Below, in pieces: positions 33,253 to 42,790 of a stretch of DNA of 64,000 nucleotides (position 1 is its first letter; every line of letters begins with the position of its first letter). The DNA is from Gracilariopsis chorda. Its lineage: Eukaryota > Rhodophyta > Florideophyceae > Gracilariales > Gracilariaceae. The notes under the pieces are model-generated. The model worked only from the letters and a program-made list of their open reading frames with translations. It did not search any database and was not told the origin of the DNA. The position numbers and the translations under genes were made by a program. The stretch spans positions 62,001 through 126,000 of the forward strand of contig NBIV01000138.1 in NCBI GenBank assembly GCA_003194525.1, given 5' to 3'.

Positions 33253-33312
33253 TCCATCGAAAAAAGTAAATGTAGGGCTAGAATCAGGAGAATATCCTCC
33301 TCAAAACTATTA

Positions 33313-34377
33313 TGTGGGCGCCATCACGAGACAGTGACACAGGGGGCCAAAACAAATGACAAATTAACCTAAAAAGGGTATTCTTCGTAGCTTGAAGCCC
33401 CAACAAAATGAAATGACACGAACAAAAGATCAAACGAACAACCAATGCAGGGACCAAAAGGACTCAACCTGTAACGATAACAACAAATACAAAACGACAG
33501 CACAAGGCTCAATCCAAATACAAACTTCTTGATACTTCCTGGAACGGCGCACAACCCAAGAATTATTTAAAAGGTCACTTGGAGTCAAACTCCCAGCTTC
33601 CAGTAGGGCACTCCGGATTTGAAATGATTTCTGCAACCTACCTACTTCTGCACCAGCCAGAAGCAGATGCGTACAATCACTAAAGTGCTTCCAAAGGAGA
33701 GCTACTATCAGCGAGATATGCTTTCACTCTATACCCCATCTTTCCTTTTGCGGAAAACGTTGCACGGCACATCGCCTTCGGACAGCTTCCTGTCATACAC
33801 CTCCGTCCGGAAACCACCAGGTCTTTCGATCGTCACAATTATCCGAGCAAAGCTCCGGTGGGCGCTCACAGACGACAAAAGCGCCTTTGGTACACACTAC
33901 TTGTCTCCCTTCTACGCCAAGGGCGCTTCAACCGGTCTCAGCGATGGTAATGCCGCACCTCTAAGTATGCACAAAGCGGAAAGCGCCTCACTAAGTGCGG
34001 TTGAGAGTTGATGGCTGATAGTAAAAGTTGGGACAGTTGTGGGGGTGAGGAATTTGAGAAGTTGGTCTTAAGATGAGTCCAGACCCAAGTCAGAGACTCA
34101 ACTCGCCCTTTTATAGAGTCAAAAAGCATCCAAAACAACAAAGAAACGCATGACTACATTCTACTTACTCATGTGGGCGTCGAGGTTACTCCATTGGCTT
34201 CCAGAAGCCTCTGGAGCTGCACACTAACCAATAGTAATTTAGCAACTGGCGCGTGCATCACCGAAATACAGTGGTAATGCTGGGCCAGCGAAGCTTAGAA
34301 TGCTCCAGACACTGCTGGAGCACTCTACACGTGTGTTCCAGCAGTGCTGGAACGTTCTACCAATTTCGCGACCGACA
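33313..34377 (-). repeat. right (5') LTR of the full unit
   Basis: It is 1065 bp, with the same ends as the shared LTR. The adjacent inner bases on the minus strand are TAATAGTTTTGAGGAGG, which do not start with the TGG of a usual tRNA primer site. The outer flank begins CTAAA. Confidence 0.92.
34108..34115 (-). promoter_or_regulatory. TATA box in right LTR
   Basis: TATAAAAG on the minus strand, at the same place as in the shared LTR. It would drive the full unit leftward. Confidence 0.65.
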
Positions 34378-34875
34378 CTAAACAAGCGCGAACGAACGGT
34401 GAGGGCGCGTGCTCCTATGGACTTGCGCACGAGATGTACCGTCGTACGGCGATTCCCTGATCCCTAACAGGCAAGGTGGACCATAAAATCCTCCAAAAGT
34501 CACAACTGCAGGAAAGAGTAATGAAACCGAAGCCCTTTGTTTATTTGTCCTGTAGTAAGGATACAGTTTAGAATGCTGGGTGTTTTATGTTTAAAAGGCA
34601 GGCCACGTTCGTCATACCCTCAAAGGTCAACGAAGCCCCATGAGCTGTCCCTTCGACACTTGCAGCCTCTCTCTCTCTCTCTCGTGTACCCTCCAAATAC
34701 GCCACCTTATGGATCTGCTTGAACAACCGAATATAGGCAGTGACGAAATAACAGCTCGATTGAATAACTGAGCTGCAACAACGACTCATGAAGTCGTATG
34801 TGACCCGCCGCCCCAGTTGCAATTCGTGGGGCTCCATTTTGCAAATCGTTCCCTCAACTGAGGGCTAGCAATATG
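34378..34875. other. short intergenic stretch with CT microsatellite
   Basis: No gene is seen. A (CT)n run lies at 34667-34683. The stretch separates the retrotransposon from the 3' end of the TPX2-family gene and probably holds that gene's 3' flank. Confidence 0.5.
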
Positions 34876-36771
34876 TCAATAGCGACCAAGCAGGGTGTTT
34901 CTAATCTCATTGAAAAGCCTCATTGGACCGAGCACTACTTGTGTTCCTTGCCTTCGACGGTCTTTCTGTTTCGCTTCACCAACGGGTATGATGTTTTCCT
35001 TTCCCACTTCAATCGCATTTCCTTCTTTCAGGGAATCGTTCTTTGGTACCACTTGAGAATCAGAATCGGTGTTTTCTTTCGATGTATTGATCACTTGCTT
35101 AGACCTTCCACGTTCAGATGAAAAAGCATTTTCGATTCCCACCTTTTCTGCCGTCTTTGAAGTTGCAGATGAAGGATCGTTTCCGCTTAACAGATTCTCA
35201 GGGGTTTTTAACGTACTGAAGTTCTCCAGGTTTTGAGAAACAGCCAAGGCTGAGAATACGCTTTCAAGCTCTTCTTCCTCACATTCCATTCTCCTTGCTA
35301 TGTCCTCTTTGATTCGAATAACGGCAATTGCAGCTTTTCTCTTCGGTGGGGTATCTGGATAATAGTGAGATCTTGGTACCGGCCTGGGCCGAAACTTTTT
35401 TCGCTCGTAGTCCTCACGTAGTCTTTCCTCTTCTGCTAGTTCTCGTTGTCTTTGCGCGATTTCCTTCATTGCTTCCATCTCCTCTATTCTAGCGCGTTGA
35501 GCGGCCTCATATGCCAGAGTTCGCTCTCGTCGTTCGGCAGCCCATGGTAGCAAATCGACTGGCATTGTTAGGTTTTTCTTGTCCAAACAAGGGACGAATG
35601 TGGGGCCTTCCAGCATTTCGCGATTAAGCGCTAGAGGGTGAAGAACACGACGCCTTTCTGCTTCCTCCTGTTCAGCTTTGCGCTTTGCGCAAATCTTCTT
35701 CATACGAGCTTCGTGTAACTCAACGCTTGCGAGCTTGAATGGTTTTGGTACGGTACCGGACAGCTTGCACGCCGCCAATACAGGGGGCATCGGAGCGGAA
35801 CTGGCCAGTCCATGAAGAATCGCCTCACTCTTTGCAGTAGGTCGGACCACTGGACGGGGCATGGTAAGATAGCGAGGGACAGGTTTCGCTTTGAAAGTAG
35901 TGCGTCTTCTCGGTGAAACTTCCTTGGGAGTGCGAGCAAACTTTCGACGGAGTACCTCTGGAGACTTCGGTATCGTTTTCGTGAAATCGATTTCTGTGGT
36001 TGGCTTCGAAGTATTGTTGTGCTTCCTTTGGGATTGAAGGAACAGAGCGCTACGCATTTCTGAACGACGCCTAGACGCTTTCGTTGAACGGGCATATCCC
36101 GGAGTGCGTCGTCTGCTAGACGGGATCCGCGATGGAAGAGGCTTAACATTGTCTGTGATTGACTTCCGTGGCTTCTCAGAAGAAAAGAAATCTGTCGCTG
36201 ATTTCAGTGTGACGGTTTCATGCTCCCCGAAGGATTCTGATTGTACTAGCGTTGATCGCTTCTCGACCACTGGAGTGACGGCAGACTTTTGCAGATTCCT
36301 AATATAGGATGTTGAAGTTGCTGGCGTCGACCCAATTTGCTTCTGAGGCGTGGTATCGTGGCCTGAAAGCGTAGTGCGTGAAGGAACCGGGGTTACAGAG
36401 CCAGACGACCGAGCTGTTGATGTATCATCAAAGCGCACACGGGTATGTGGACGCGAGTGTCGCAAAGAGCAATGAGTTGCGGACTGCGACACCGGTGGTG
36501 ATTCGGTAACAGCTGATGTGCACGAATTGGGCGTTCCAAACTGCTTCTTATCGGGCTGCTCTTTGAAGTTAGAATGAATCCTTCGATGTTGTATCAGCGG
36601 TGAACCCGGAGAAGTATCGGTGATCGCGAACATCTTCGTTACCGGAAAAGTCGACTTACAGCGAGGGAAAGAAAGCGCTGTAACGAAGCTATCTTCTCTA
36701 TCTTCTTTTTCAACTGGGTGTACGGAACAAATGGAAGGACGTTCAGTCATCGGGTAAGTGCAGGAAATCAC
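34876..36771 (-). CDS. TPX2-family microtubule-associated protein
   Basis: TPX2 proteins bind microtubules and help spindle assembly and Aurora activation. The 631-residue frame is uninterrupted. The N-terminal half is Ser/Thr/Pro/Arg-rich and disordered. The centre has SPRRRTTFKAKPVPRYL (about residue 300). The C-terminal half has VPKPFKLASVELHEARMKK followed by a Lys/Glu helix and ALNREMLEGPTFVP (about 345-400), the TPX2 C-terminal pattern. A further helix, IEEMEAMKEIAQRQRELAEE, and RPRPVPRSHY follow. An ATG eight codons in (MTERPSICSVHP) may be the true start. No intron is needed. The 3' end lies about 500 bp from the retrotransposon. The family is fairly clear; its exact member is not. 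Confidence 0.8.
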   Translation of the reverse strand: MISCTYPMTERPSICSVHPVEKEDREDSFVTALSFPRCKSTFPVTKMFAITDTSPGSPLIQHRRIHSNFKEQPDKKQFGTPNSCTSAVTESPPVSQSATHCSLRHSRPHTRVRFDDTSTARSSGSVTPVPSRTTLSGHDTTPQKQIGSTPATSTSYIRNLQKSAVTPVVEKRSTLVQSESFGEHETVTLKSATDFFSSEKPRKSITDNVKPLPSRIPSSRRRTPGYARSTKASRRRSEMRSALFLQSQRKHNNTSKPTTEIDFTKTIPKSPEVLRRKFARTPKEVSPRRRTTFKAKPVPRYLTMPRPVVRPTAKSEAILHGLASSAPMPPVLAACKLSGTVPKPFKLASVELHEARMKKICAKRKAEQEEAERRRVLHPLALNREMLEGPTFVPCLDKKNLTMPVDLLPWAAERRERTLAYEAAQRARIEEMEAMKEIAQRQRELAEEERLREDYERKKFRPRPVPRSHYYPDTPPKRKAAIAVIRIKEDIARRMECEEEELESVFSALAVSQNLENFSTLKTPENLLSGNDPSSATSKTAEKVGIENAFSSERGRSKQVINTSKENTDSDSQVVPKNDSLKEGNAIEVGKENIIPVGEAKQKDRRRQGTQVVLGPMRLFNEIRNTLLGRY

Positions 36772-37664
36772 TCAGCAAATGGACGTGAAAATGGAAAGGC
36801 AGCAAAGACGGTGATGGGATTTCTGCTAAGATGAACAAACTCCTCGAGAATCAGTGGGTGTGATCTGCAAATTCAAAGGCGTGAGTGTTGAGCGAGCACT
36901 ACCAAAGGTACCTTTGTACCAGCGGTACCGCGGGGAAGATAACGACTTCTCATTCCTAGTGCGACCCTCTCCGCATCATTGGCCTGGAATTTTGCTCATT
37001 GAGCGGAGGTGTAGGCGATGGGGCAGATGAATGGCTAACCCCTATTCAAATGTTTGAATTTGCAAGCTCAAACTTGTGTTGTTCAAATACGCTAGTAATC
37101 CCTTTTATTAGCTCCCCTGCCTTCAGCGTCCCTTTGTGAAGGCATCATCGTAATACGGAGTATTCATTTGTATTGCGGACTGCGTGAAACGGTACAGTAA
37201 GGTTTTGAATTTCCCGAAGTGAACCATCCCATTTTGTTACCGTTACGTCATACCAACGGTAAGGGACCACTAACCTTTTACCCTCGTTATAACAAAGCTG
37301 TTTGATAGGGGTTACGAATCGTAACTTACGATACTAAATCCCAGCCTTTCATGTGACATGTCGCGTAGATATATCTACTGTATAATCACGTTGCATATGA
37401 TCCCGTAACGACACATGATCCAGGCCAGTCAGGAGGGAGGGTGTAGATTGCTACCTTCAGCGCTACTGTAGATACCGCAGACTCTGCGGCGCAGAGCCTG
37501 TAGGTCACGAAAGGCAAAGGGTTGTAAGGATAGATTGCAAGCCGTCTAGCCTTGGTATCCATATACGGGTACGCGCTGCACAATTTACCACACTCAATTG
37601 CGGCCCGTCCACTTTTGAGGACAACTTTAGTGATGGTACGGATGACTCCGTTTCCTACGCTGTC
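36772..37664. other. intergenic region with palindromic TACC/GGTA motifs
   Basis: CAAAGGTACCTTTG is a perfect palindrome (36903-36916), followed by TACCAGCGGTACCG. TACCAACGGTAA is at 37251, then TAACCTTTTACCCT at 37271. No gene is seen. It is the 5' side of the TPX2-family gene and the 3' side of the arginine deiminase. Confidence 0.5.
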
Positions 37665-39164
37665 TCAACTGGACATCTCTTTCTCAGAATCTCCGCTATC
37701 CGCACCGCCGTATACATCGATGGTGCGGTTGTTGCTTCGATTTGCGTTCTTTGTTGTTTGTTGCAAACGCCCGTTACGTCCTGACCCTCGCTCTCTTGAA
37801 ACTACTTGAGTCGCGCAGTGGACTCCTCCGTACATGCAGGTCACTGCTGTGAAATCCAGATATTCAATGGTACCTTTGAAAGCTTTCGAACAAGCAATGC
37901 GACGCGCAGTATTCCTTTCGATGGAAATCACATCCCCGTTCCCAAGGTTCAGTATGTTGCACCCATAGCTCAGTTGCTCCTCATCGGTAACAGGGATAAT
38001 CGTAAACCCATTCTCCCGCATAAAGGACGAGAATTCCACATCTTGTCGGCGAAGGATATATCGTCCGATTCTCTTTGAGGAATCTGAACCAGATTCAGAG
38101 TCTGCCGATTGACAAACGATGTATTCATCAACCACTCGCTTGGTCCTGCTGTCCGCACCCATCATTTCCTCGAGCATAATACAACAGTCGTCACCTAAAA
38201 TATTGAACACAGTGTCCAAGTGCATTCTCTCTTGCTTTTGCTCAAACTCATCTTTCACCACGGCTACCGTATCAGTTCCGAGCAAGTCCCGCTCCATCAG
38301 ATACTCAACTGCTGCCCAATCAGAACGAGGTCCTATCCCAATTAGGCATAGCTTTTCACCTAGGGGGAAGAAGTCTCCACCTTCTAAGTGTCCTGGATGC
38401 GGTATACGACCAATAACGTCCAAGCCAAGCTTCCGGAAGCAGAACTCCATAATATCGACCTCACGCTGTCTCTGCTGAGAGCGCAGCCTAGCCATGACGA
38501 TGCCTTTTCTCGTTGTAATCTGTTGGTCCCTGACGAAGATGATATTGCTTAACGGTTCAAATTGATACGTAGCCGTGAATCCAGTATCCCTTTGTGATGG
38601 GCTGATTACAACTGTAGGGTTAGTCAAGATTATGTCAACCAACTGCTGTTTTCCCATTTCTTCAATGACAGCTTGCTTGTATTGATCACTCACATAGTAC
38701 GAGCTAGCCTCATTTATTGTTTTCTTCTCGCCAGAAGAATCCGTTTCACTTCCATTGGCTGGGGCGGAAGAGTCCTCTTTGAAGACGTATGATAGGCACT
38801 TGAAAGCAAGGTTTTCGAGGCAAACTCGATCACCAACAGACCAGTTAACTCTTTCAAGCAAGATATCTCGGACATCTCGAACAATAACACCGCGACGCTC
38901 GAGAACGGCCACAAGGTGTTGATGTGCTTCTTTTGCAAGACGAATGTTGACTGGCTTCTCATAAAGAGCACCTGCCGGGTGCAGTGACCCCATCATCTTC
39001 GATAGAATTGCTGGGGCACAGACAATGACCACGTTCGCATACTCGTTCTCATGGCTTTGACCTGTCTTCATCACCCTGCGGGGTATTCTACCGCTCGAAG
39101 TGATTCTTAGCATATCGTTATTTCCTACAGATTGAGTGTCGCGTAGCTCGTGAAATCGAGACAT
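37665..39164 (-). CDS. arginine deiminase
   Basis: It hydrolyses arginine to citrulline and ammonia. The 499-residue frame is complete and intron-free. It has the guanidino-modifying fold pattern: NVVIVCAPA near residue 45, PLSNIIFVRDQQITT (catalytic Asp) near 215, HPGHLEGGDFF (Glu and Asp) near 262, QERMHLDTVFN (His) near 315, LSYGCNILNLGNGDVISIER near 420, and MYGGVHCATQVV with the nucleophilic Cys near 455. An acidic Ser-rich insert (SADSESGSDSSKRIG) and a basic C-terminal tail are additions. Eukaryotic arginine deiminase is known from red algae and some protists, usually absent in plants. The gene is divergent from RPS3 over about 800 bp. Agmatine deiminase is a less likely alternative. 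Confidence 0.9.
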   Translation of the reverse strand: MSRFHELRDTQSVGNNDMLRITSSGRIPRRVMKTGQSHENEYANVVIVCAPAILSKMMGSLHPAGALYEKPVNIRLAKEAHQHLVAVLERRGVIVRDVRDILLERVNWSVGDRVCLENLAFKCLSYVFKEDSSAPANGSETDSSGEKKTINEASSYYVSDQYKQAVIEEMGKQQLVDIILTNPTVVISPSQRDTGFTATYQFEPLSNIIFVRDQQITTRKGIVMARLRSQQRQREVDIMEFCFRKLGLDVIGRIPHPGHLEGGDFFPLGEKLCLIGIGPRSDWAAVEYLMERDLLGTDTVAVVKDEFEQKQERMHLDTVFNILGDDCCIMLEEMMGADSRTKRVVDEYIVCQSADSESGSDSSKRIGRYILRRQDVEFSSFMRENGFTIIPVTDEEQLSYGCNILNLGNGDVISIERNTARRIACSKAFKGTIEYLDFTAVTCMYGGVHCATQVVSRERGSGRNGRLQQTTKNANRSNNRTIDVYGGADSGDSEKEMSS

Positions 39165-39966
39165 TGGCGGAAATGCTATTCGTAGCGGAAACGAAGTACA
39201 AGATACACGTGAGAAGTGCTATGGTTATTCGGAATGAATGTTTCGGTTATTAAGCCGTGACGGTGAGGTTATACGGCATGGGGTGCTGAGCGGTATCGCA
39301 TAGACGGATGAACCACGAACTTATTCGGTTGGTTAATCTGTCAGCATGAAGAGCAAGTTGGTGCACTGGGCCGGTGGTCTTTGTTTCACGACGCATGAAG
39401 AGGCTGGGACCAACGTGTGATGTCCCAAAGGTGCCGTGATGCCATTCTCTCAGAGCGCGCACTTGTGGATGTGCATCTATTGGCCGTGTTGGAGAAGCGC
39501 GAGATCGCGCAGCAACTCCAGACATTGCTAGACTATCTACATCCCGAAATCTGAAGGGTTGATGGAATGCCAGTCCATTGTGTGCGAGAGAAAAAATGGA
39601 CTCTCTGGAGTTGAGAGTCTGAACCGGTGGAACATCGGGATACCAAAGCATCTTGCCGCATGCCCGAACTCAGAAACCTCGTCGTGCACCGGTTATCGAA
39701 AAGCCGAACCTGGTTCCGCTGCCCCAGTTGAATGGGGAAGCGCAATCCTGGAAACGTGTACACCAACTAATGGCACTGTGGAGTCCCGTAGCAAAGTCGA
39801 AATCTTACTTCTTTTTGTTACAACATTCTGGAATTTATTCGCCGTGCAAGCGGCGTCGCCGGGGCGTGCCGACGACGTCTGCGGCGCGTCAACGACCAAG
39901 GTGACACACGGGCTCGATCGACCATCCGACTTGAATTACATCAGCAAGTAGTTACCTCAAACCAAA
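39165..39966. other. divergent intergenic region, possibly bidirectional promoter
   Basis: It separates arginine deiminase (leftward) from RPS3 (rightward). A minus-strand frame of 133 codons (39250-39651) and an overlapping one (39533-39766) are open, with no motif I recognise. They could be a small unlisted gene, but I would not call it. Confidence 0.4.
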
Positions 39967-40797
39967 ATGGCGGCTCAGATCTCGAAGAAGAAGAAGTTTG
40001 TTGCGGACGGTGTCCTATTCGCGGAGCTCAACGAGTTGCTCACCCGCGAGCTCGCGGAAGAAGGTTATTCTGGTGTCGAAGTGCGTGTCACTCCCTCGAA
40101 GACTGAGGTTGTCATTCGAGCTACCAGAACTCAATCCGTGCTTGGCGAAAGAGGTCGCCGTATCCGCGAGCTGACTGCCGTTGTGCAGAAGCGATTTGCC
40201 TACCCAGAGAACTCAGTCGAGCTCTTCGTCGAAAAGGTTGCGAATCGCGGTCTCTGCGCTATTGCCCAAGCCGAGAGTCTCAGGTACAAGCTTGTCGGAG
40301 GTCTTGCAGTGCGAAGAGCTTGCTATGGTGTCTTGCGATTTGTCATGGAGAACGGCGCAAAGGTAAGTTCTGAATCAATAACGTGAAGAAGCAAGTCTTT
40401 CTTCTTTCGTTCATACAGTGTTAGATCGAATTTTGCCAAGGCGGAAGGTCTCATTCTAACGAAACGCATCTCTGCTCAATCCAAACGATCTACAACGAAG
40501 GGTTGCACCGTTTCTGTGTCCGGAAAGCTTCGAGCCCAACGGGCCAAGACAATGAAGTTTAGCGATGGTTATATGATATCATCTGGCAATCCGGTTAAGG
40601 ACTATGTTGATACTGCGTATCGTCATGTGCTACTGCGACAAGGTGTATTAGGGATCAAAGTGATGATCATGCTTCCGCACGACCCTACAGGAAAGACTGG
40701 TCCGCAAAAGCCGCTTCCCGATGTCATCAACGTCATCGAACCCAAGGAAGAGCACACGCCTCCTCCTGCTCCGGTTGTTCCAGTCCCAGTCATGTAA
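39967..40797 (+). CDS. RPS3: 40S ribosomal protein S3 (uS3), one intron
   Basis: uS3 lies at the mRNA entry channel. Exon 1 (39967-40362) reads [19 protein letters not shown], then the KH domain with [11 protein letters not shown], then [17 protein letters not shown]. The donor is AAG|GTAAGT at 40363; the acceptor is GAAG|GGT at 40500. Exon 2 (40501-40797) reads [54 protein letters not shown], then a Pro-rich tail. The joined frame is 230 residues, normal for eukaryotic S3, and the 138-nt intron restores the family sequence exactly across the junction. The start is at ATGGCG after CAAA, a good context. Unspliced, the frame would end shortly after [10 protein letters not shown]. Confidence 0.97.
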
Positions 40798-41507
40798 AGT
40801 TCACATCAGCTTTAAACTGAAACTCCAGTTTCAATAGTAACTAGAAGGGCCATAGTATTACAGTCTCCGTGAAGCACCATCCCAATGACGTTGAAATGCG
40901 GGATGTAGGAATAGAGAGCGTCTGGCTTAGTCTTAGGTGCTAGGACCTGAAACAAAGGTTCTACATTCACTTTGGTCACACGTTCCCATCTGGATGTTGC
41001 AAATCCAGATCGCATATTGATGAGGTCTCATTGCCCTCTTTTTGCTATCTGTAGGAAGTATATGGAGCATGCTCTTGGTTTGCTTAATCTGTTGTCCTGC
41101 CTTGCGGTATACCGTGGCTTCTGTTACACCACCCAACATGCGGAATTTGAGCTTTAACTCAGAAGTTGTTCAATGTCCATCGAACACGAGCTATAGTCCC
41201 TGTCGCAAGCCTTTTCTGTCGCCATGGTCATGGATTCTTCAACTGAATCTTGAAGACAGTGGTTTCATAAAGCGCTGATCAGATTTTGTTGCCACCCAAT
41301 GTCCTCGATTGCCACAAGGCAATTCACGCTGCAGCAGCCTAACTAGAATAGTAAAAGGCGCTCTTATCTTCAACAAAATTGGCCGCAAGATCTAACACTC
41401 GTTCACCCGGCAGACAATACCACCGCATACGACAATAAAAGGAAAGGGTTCGCCTATTCCTTAGGCCGGAAAACATAATCCACACATGGTTGCCTTCGTG
41501 TTTCTAA
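40798..41507. other. convergent intergenic region, nothing seen
   Basis: It lies between the 3' ends of RPS3 and the Nudix gene. Short frames on both strands have no motif. It probably contains both 3' untranslated regions. Confidence 0.5.
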
Positions 41508-42191
41508 TCAAATGTTAGAGCCGTGGAACTTCATTGCAGTCCGAGCGTCATCCAGAATCGCCGAAAGGGCTTTTAGAACCCTGCTCTCCAGGCCATTGAC
41601 CAGCGTCAGCTTGGAGAGTGCGTCAGTTCTGGAGAATCTCGCATCGCGCGCGTCGTCACCGGCTATTGGCTCTAACTGAGGGTCACATACTCCGGCAAAA
41701 ACGTATATGTGATATAGAGGCTTGTCAGAGGGAACCAAAGCGATGTCAATAGGTTGTGACAGCAAATGGCATTGATGTGACATGATCCCTGTTTCTTCTA
41801 GTAATTCTCTTAGAGCTGCACATCGCAAATCCTCTTCGTCCCTTACTCTCCCGCCTGGAAGTGACCACAAACCCTTGTTCGGCTCGTTCCCGCGCCTCAC
41901 CAGAAGAATCTCCGAATGAAAGCGATTGTTTCGGAACAAGGCCATTGAAACTGCTACGCTTAAGCTTTCGTACCGCATGTTTGGTGTTTTGGATTCCATA
42001 AGCGTGCGCACTGGCCTTCCTGCACGAGATTGTGAGTCCAGAACAGTTCCACACAACGGTCCAATTGATCGACTCGGCATGAATACAGAAAGCCGCGGCA
42101 CTCCGCAGAAGAATGGTTTGGTCATCGAATTGGGAACAAATCCGAAGCTCTCATCCACCGATGGAAGTGCTTGCATCGAAGAGTGCCGCAT
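41508..42191 (-). CDS. Nudix hydrolase
   Basis: Nudix enzymes cleave nucleoside diphosphates linked to another group. The frame of 227 residues has a full Nudix box, GX5EX7REUXEEXGU, from GRVRDEED through RELLEETGI (about residues 116-138), preceded by LVRRGNEPNKGLWSLPGG. The first 75 residues are Ser/Arg/Pro-rich with a hydrophobic stretch and could be a targeting sequence, so the mature start may be at MRYESLSVAVSMALF. The layout resembles ADP-ribose pyrophosphatase/MutT-like members, but the substrate cannot be read from the sequence. Confidence 0.88.
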   Translation of the reverse strand: MRHSSMQALPSVDESFGFVPNSMTKPFFCGVPRLSVFMPSRSIGPLCGTVLDSQSRAGRPVRTLMESKTPNMRYESLSVAVSMALFRNNRFHSEILLVRRGNEPNKGLWSLPGGRVRDEEDLRCAALRELLEETGIMSHQCHLLSQPIDIALVPSDKPLYHIYVFAGVCDPQLEPIAGDDARDARFSRTDALSKLTLVNGLESRVLKALSAILDDARTAMKFHGSNI

Positions 42192-42790
42192 GCTGCTCTA
42201 TGTTACACGTTTTCTATCTCCTGGATCAGTGATTAGCGTGAGCAATCAGTTCGATGTCCTGAAACGTGTGTTGAAGTTGCAGTTAACCTTTTACCCTTGT
42301 AGGCTTGAGATGTACAGAGGGGGGTACCAACGGTACTGGCAGGCCTGGTTATTGGGAAAGAAGATTAACCTTTGACCTTCAAAAGCAAGCACAAAGGCAA
42401 AGGCTAAACGATCCTAACGATGTCACAGATGTCTGTGCACACACACGCATTCCGAGGCCGGTACAAGTTTTTGCATATTCGTGATCTTGGCGTATTTTCG
42501 CTTTGGCAATATCTATTAGGAATGCTAAATGGCGGTCTCAAGGAAGGCGTCCGCCAGTATCGCCTGCCCGCCTGATCACAGATTCTGTTGTCTTGCTTAG
42601 ATGTTTGCGGTTCCAAACGTAGATTAATCATTTAACTCTGTCGTGTATCTCTTTACCGTTAAGATAGCACTCTACACTCGAGAAAGTATTCGATTTTACT
42701 CGTGTTGGACTCTCTGGGTTCAACAACAGAATTGGTTTGGAATGAAGAATGCGAATGCCATACTAAATATATGGATTCTCGCAAACCAGG
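42192..42790. other. intergenic region with repeated TTAACCTTTTACCC / TACCAACGGTAC motifs
   Basis: TTAACCTTTTACCCTT is at 42283 and TACCAACGGTAC at 42325; the same pair occurs near 37251-37284. Another TTAACCTTTGACC is at about 42365. No coding sequence is supported. Confidence 0.45.

Larger units (their letters stand above)
25311..34377 (-). mobile_element. Ty3/gypsy LTR retrotransposon in tandem: full unit plus truncated unit sharing an LTR
   Basis: On the minus strand the order is LTR (33313-34377), gag, protease, RT, RNase H, integrase, LTR (27606-28670), then gag, protease and the start of RT again, ending at 25311. Every matching base is 5707 bp apart, which equals one LTR (1065) plus one interior (4642). 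Protease-RT-RNase H-integrase is the Ty3/gypsy gene order. The interior is broken by stops in both copies. The right flank begins CTAAA at 34378; the left end is truncated, so no target duplication can be tested. Confidence 0.95.

Noticed and set aside
39250-39766. Two overlapping minus-strand frames between arginine deiminase and RPS3.
   Set aside because: No family or targeting pattern clear enough to call; could be untranslated leader sequence.
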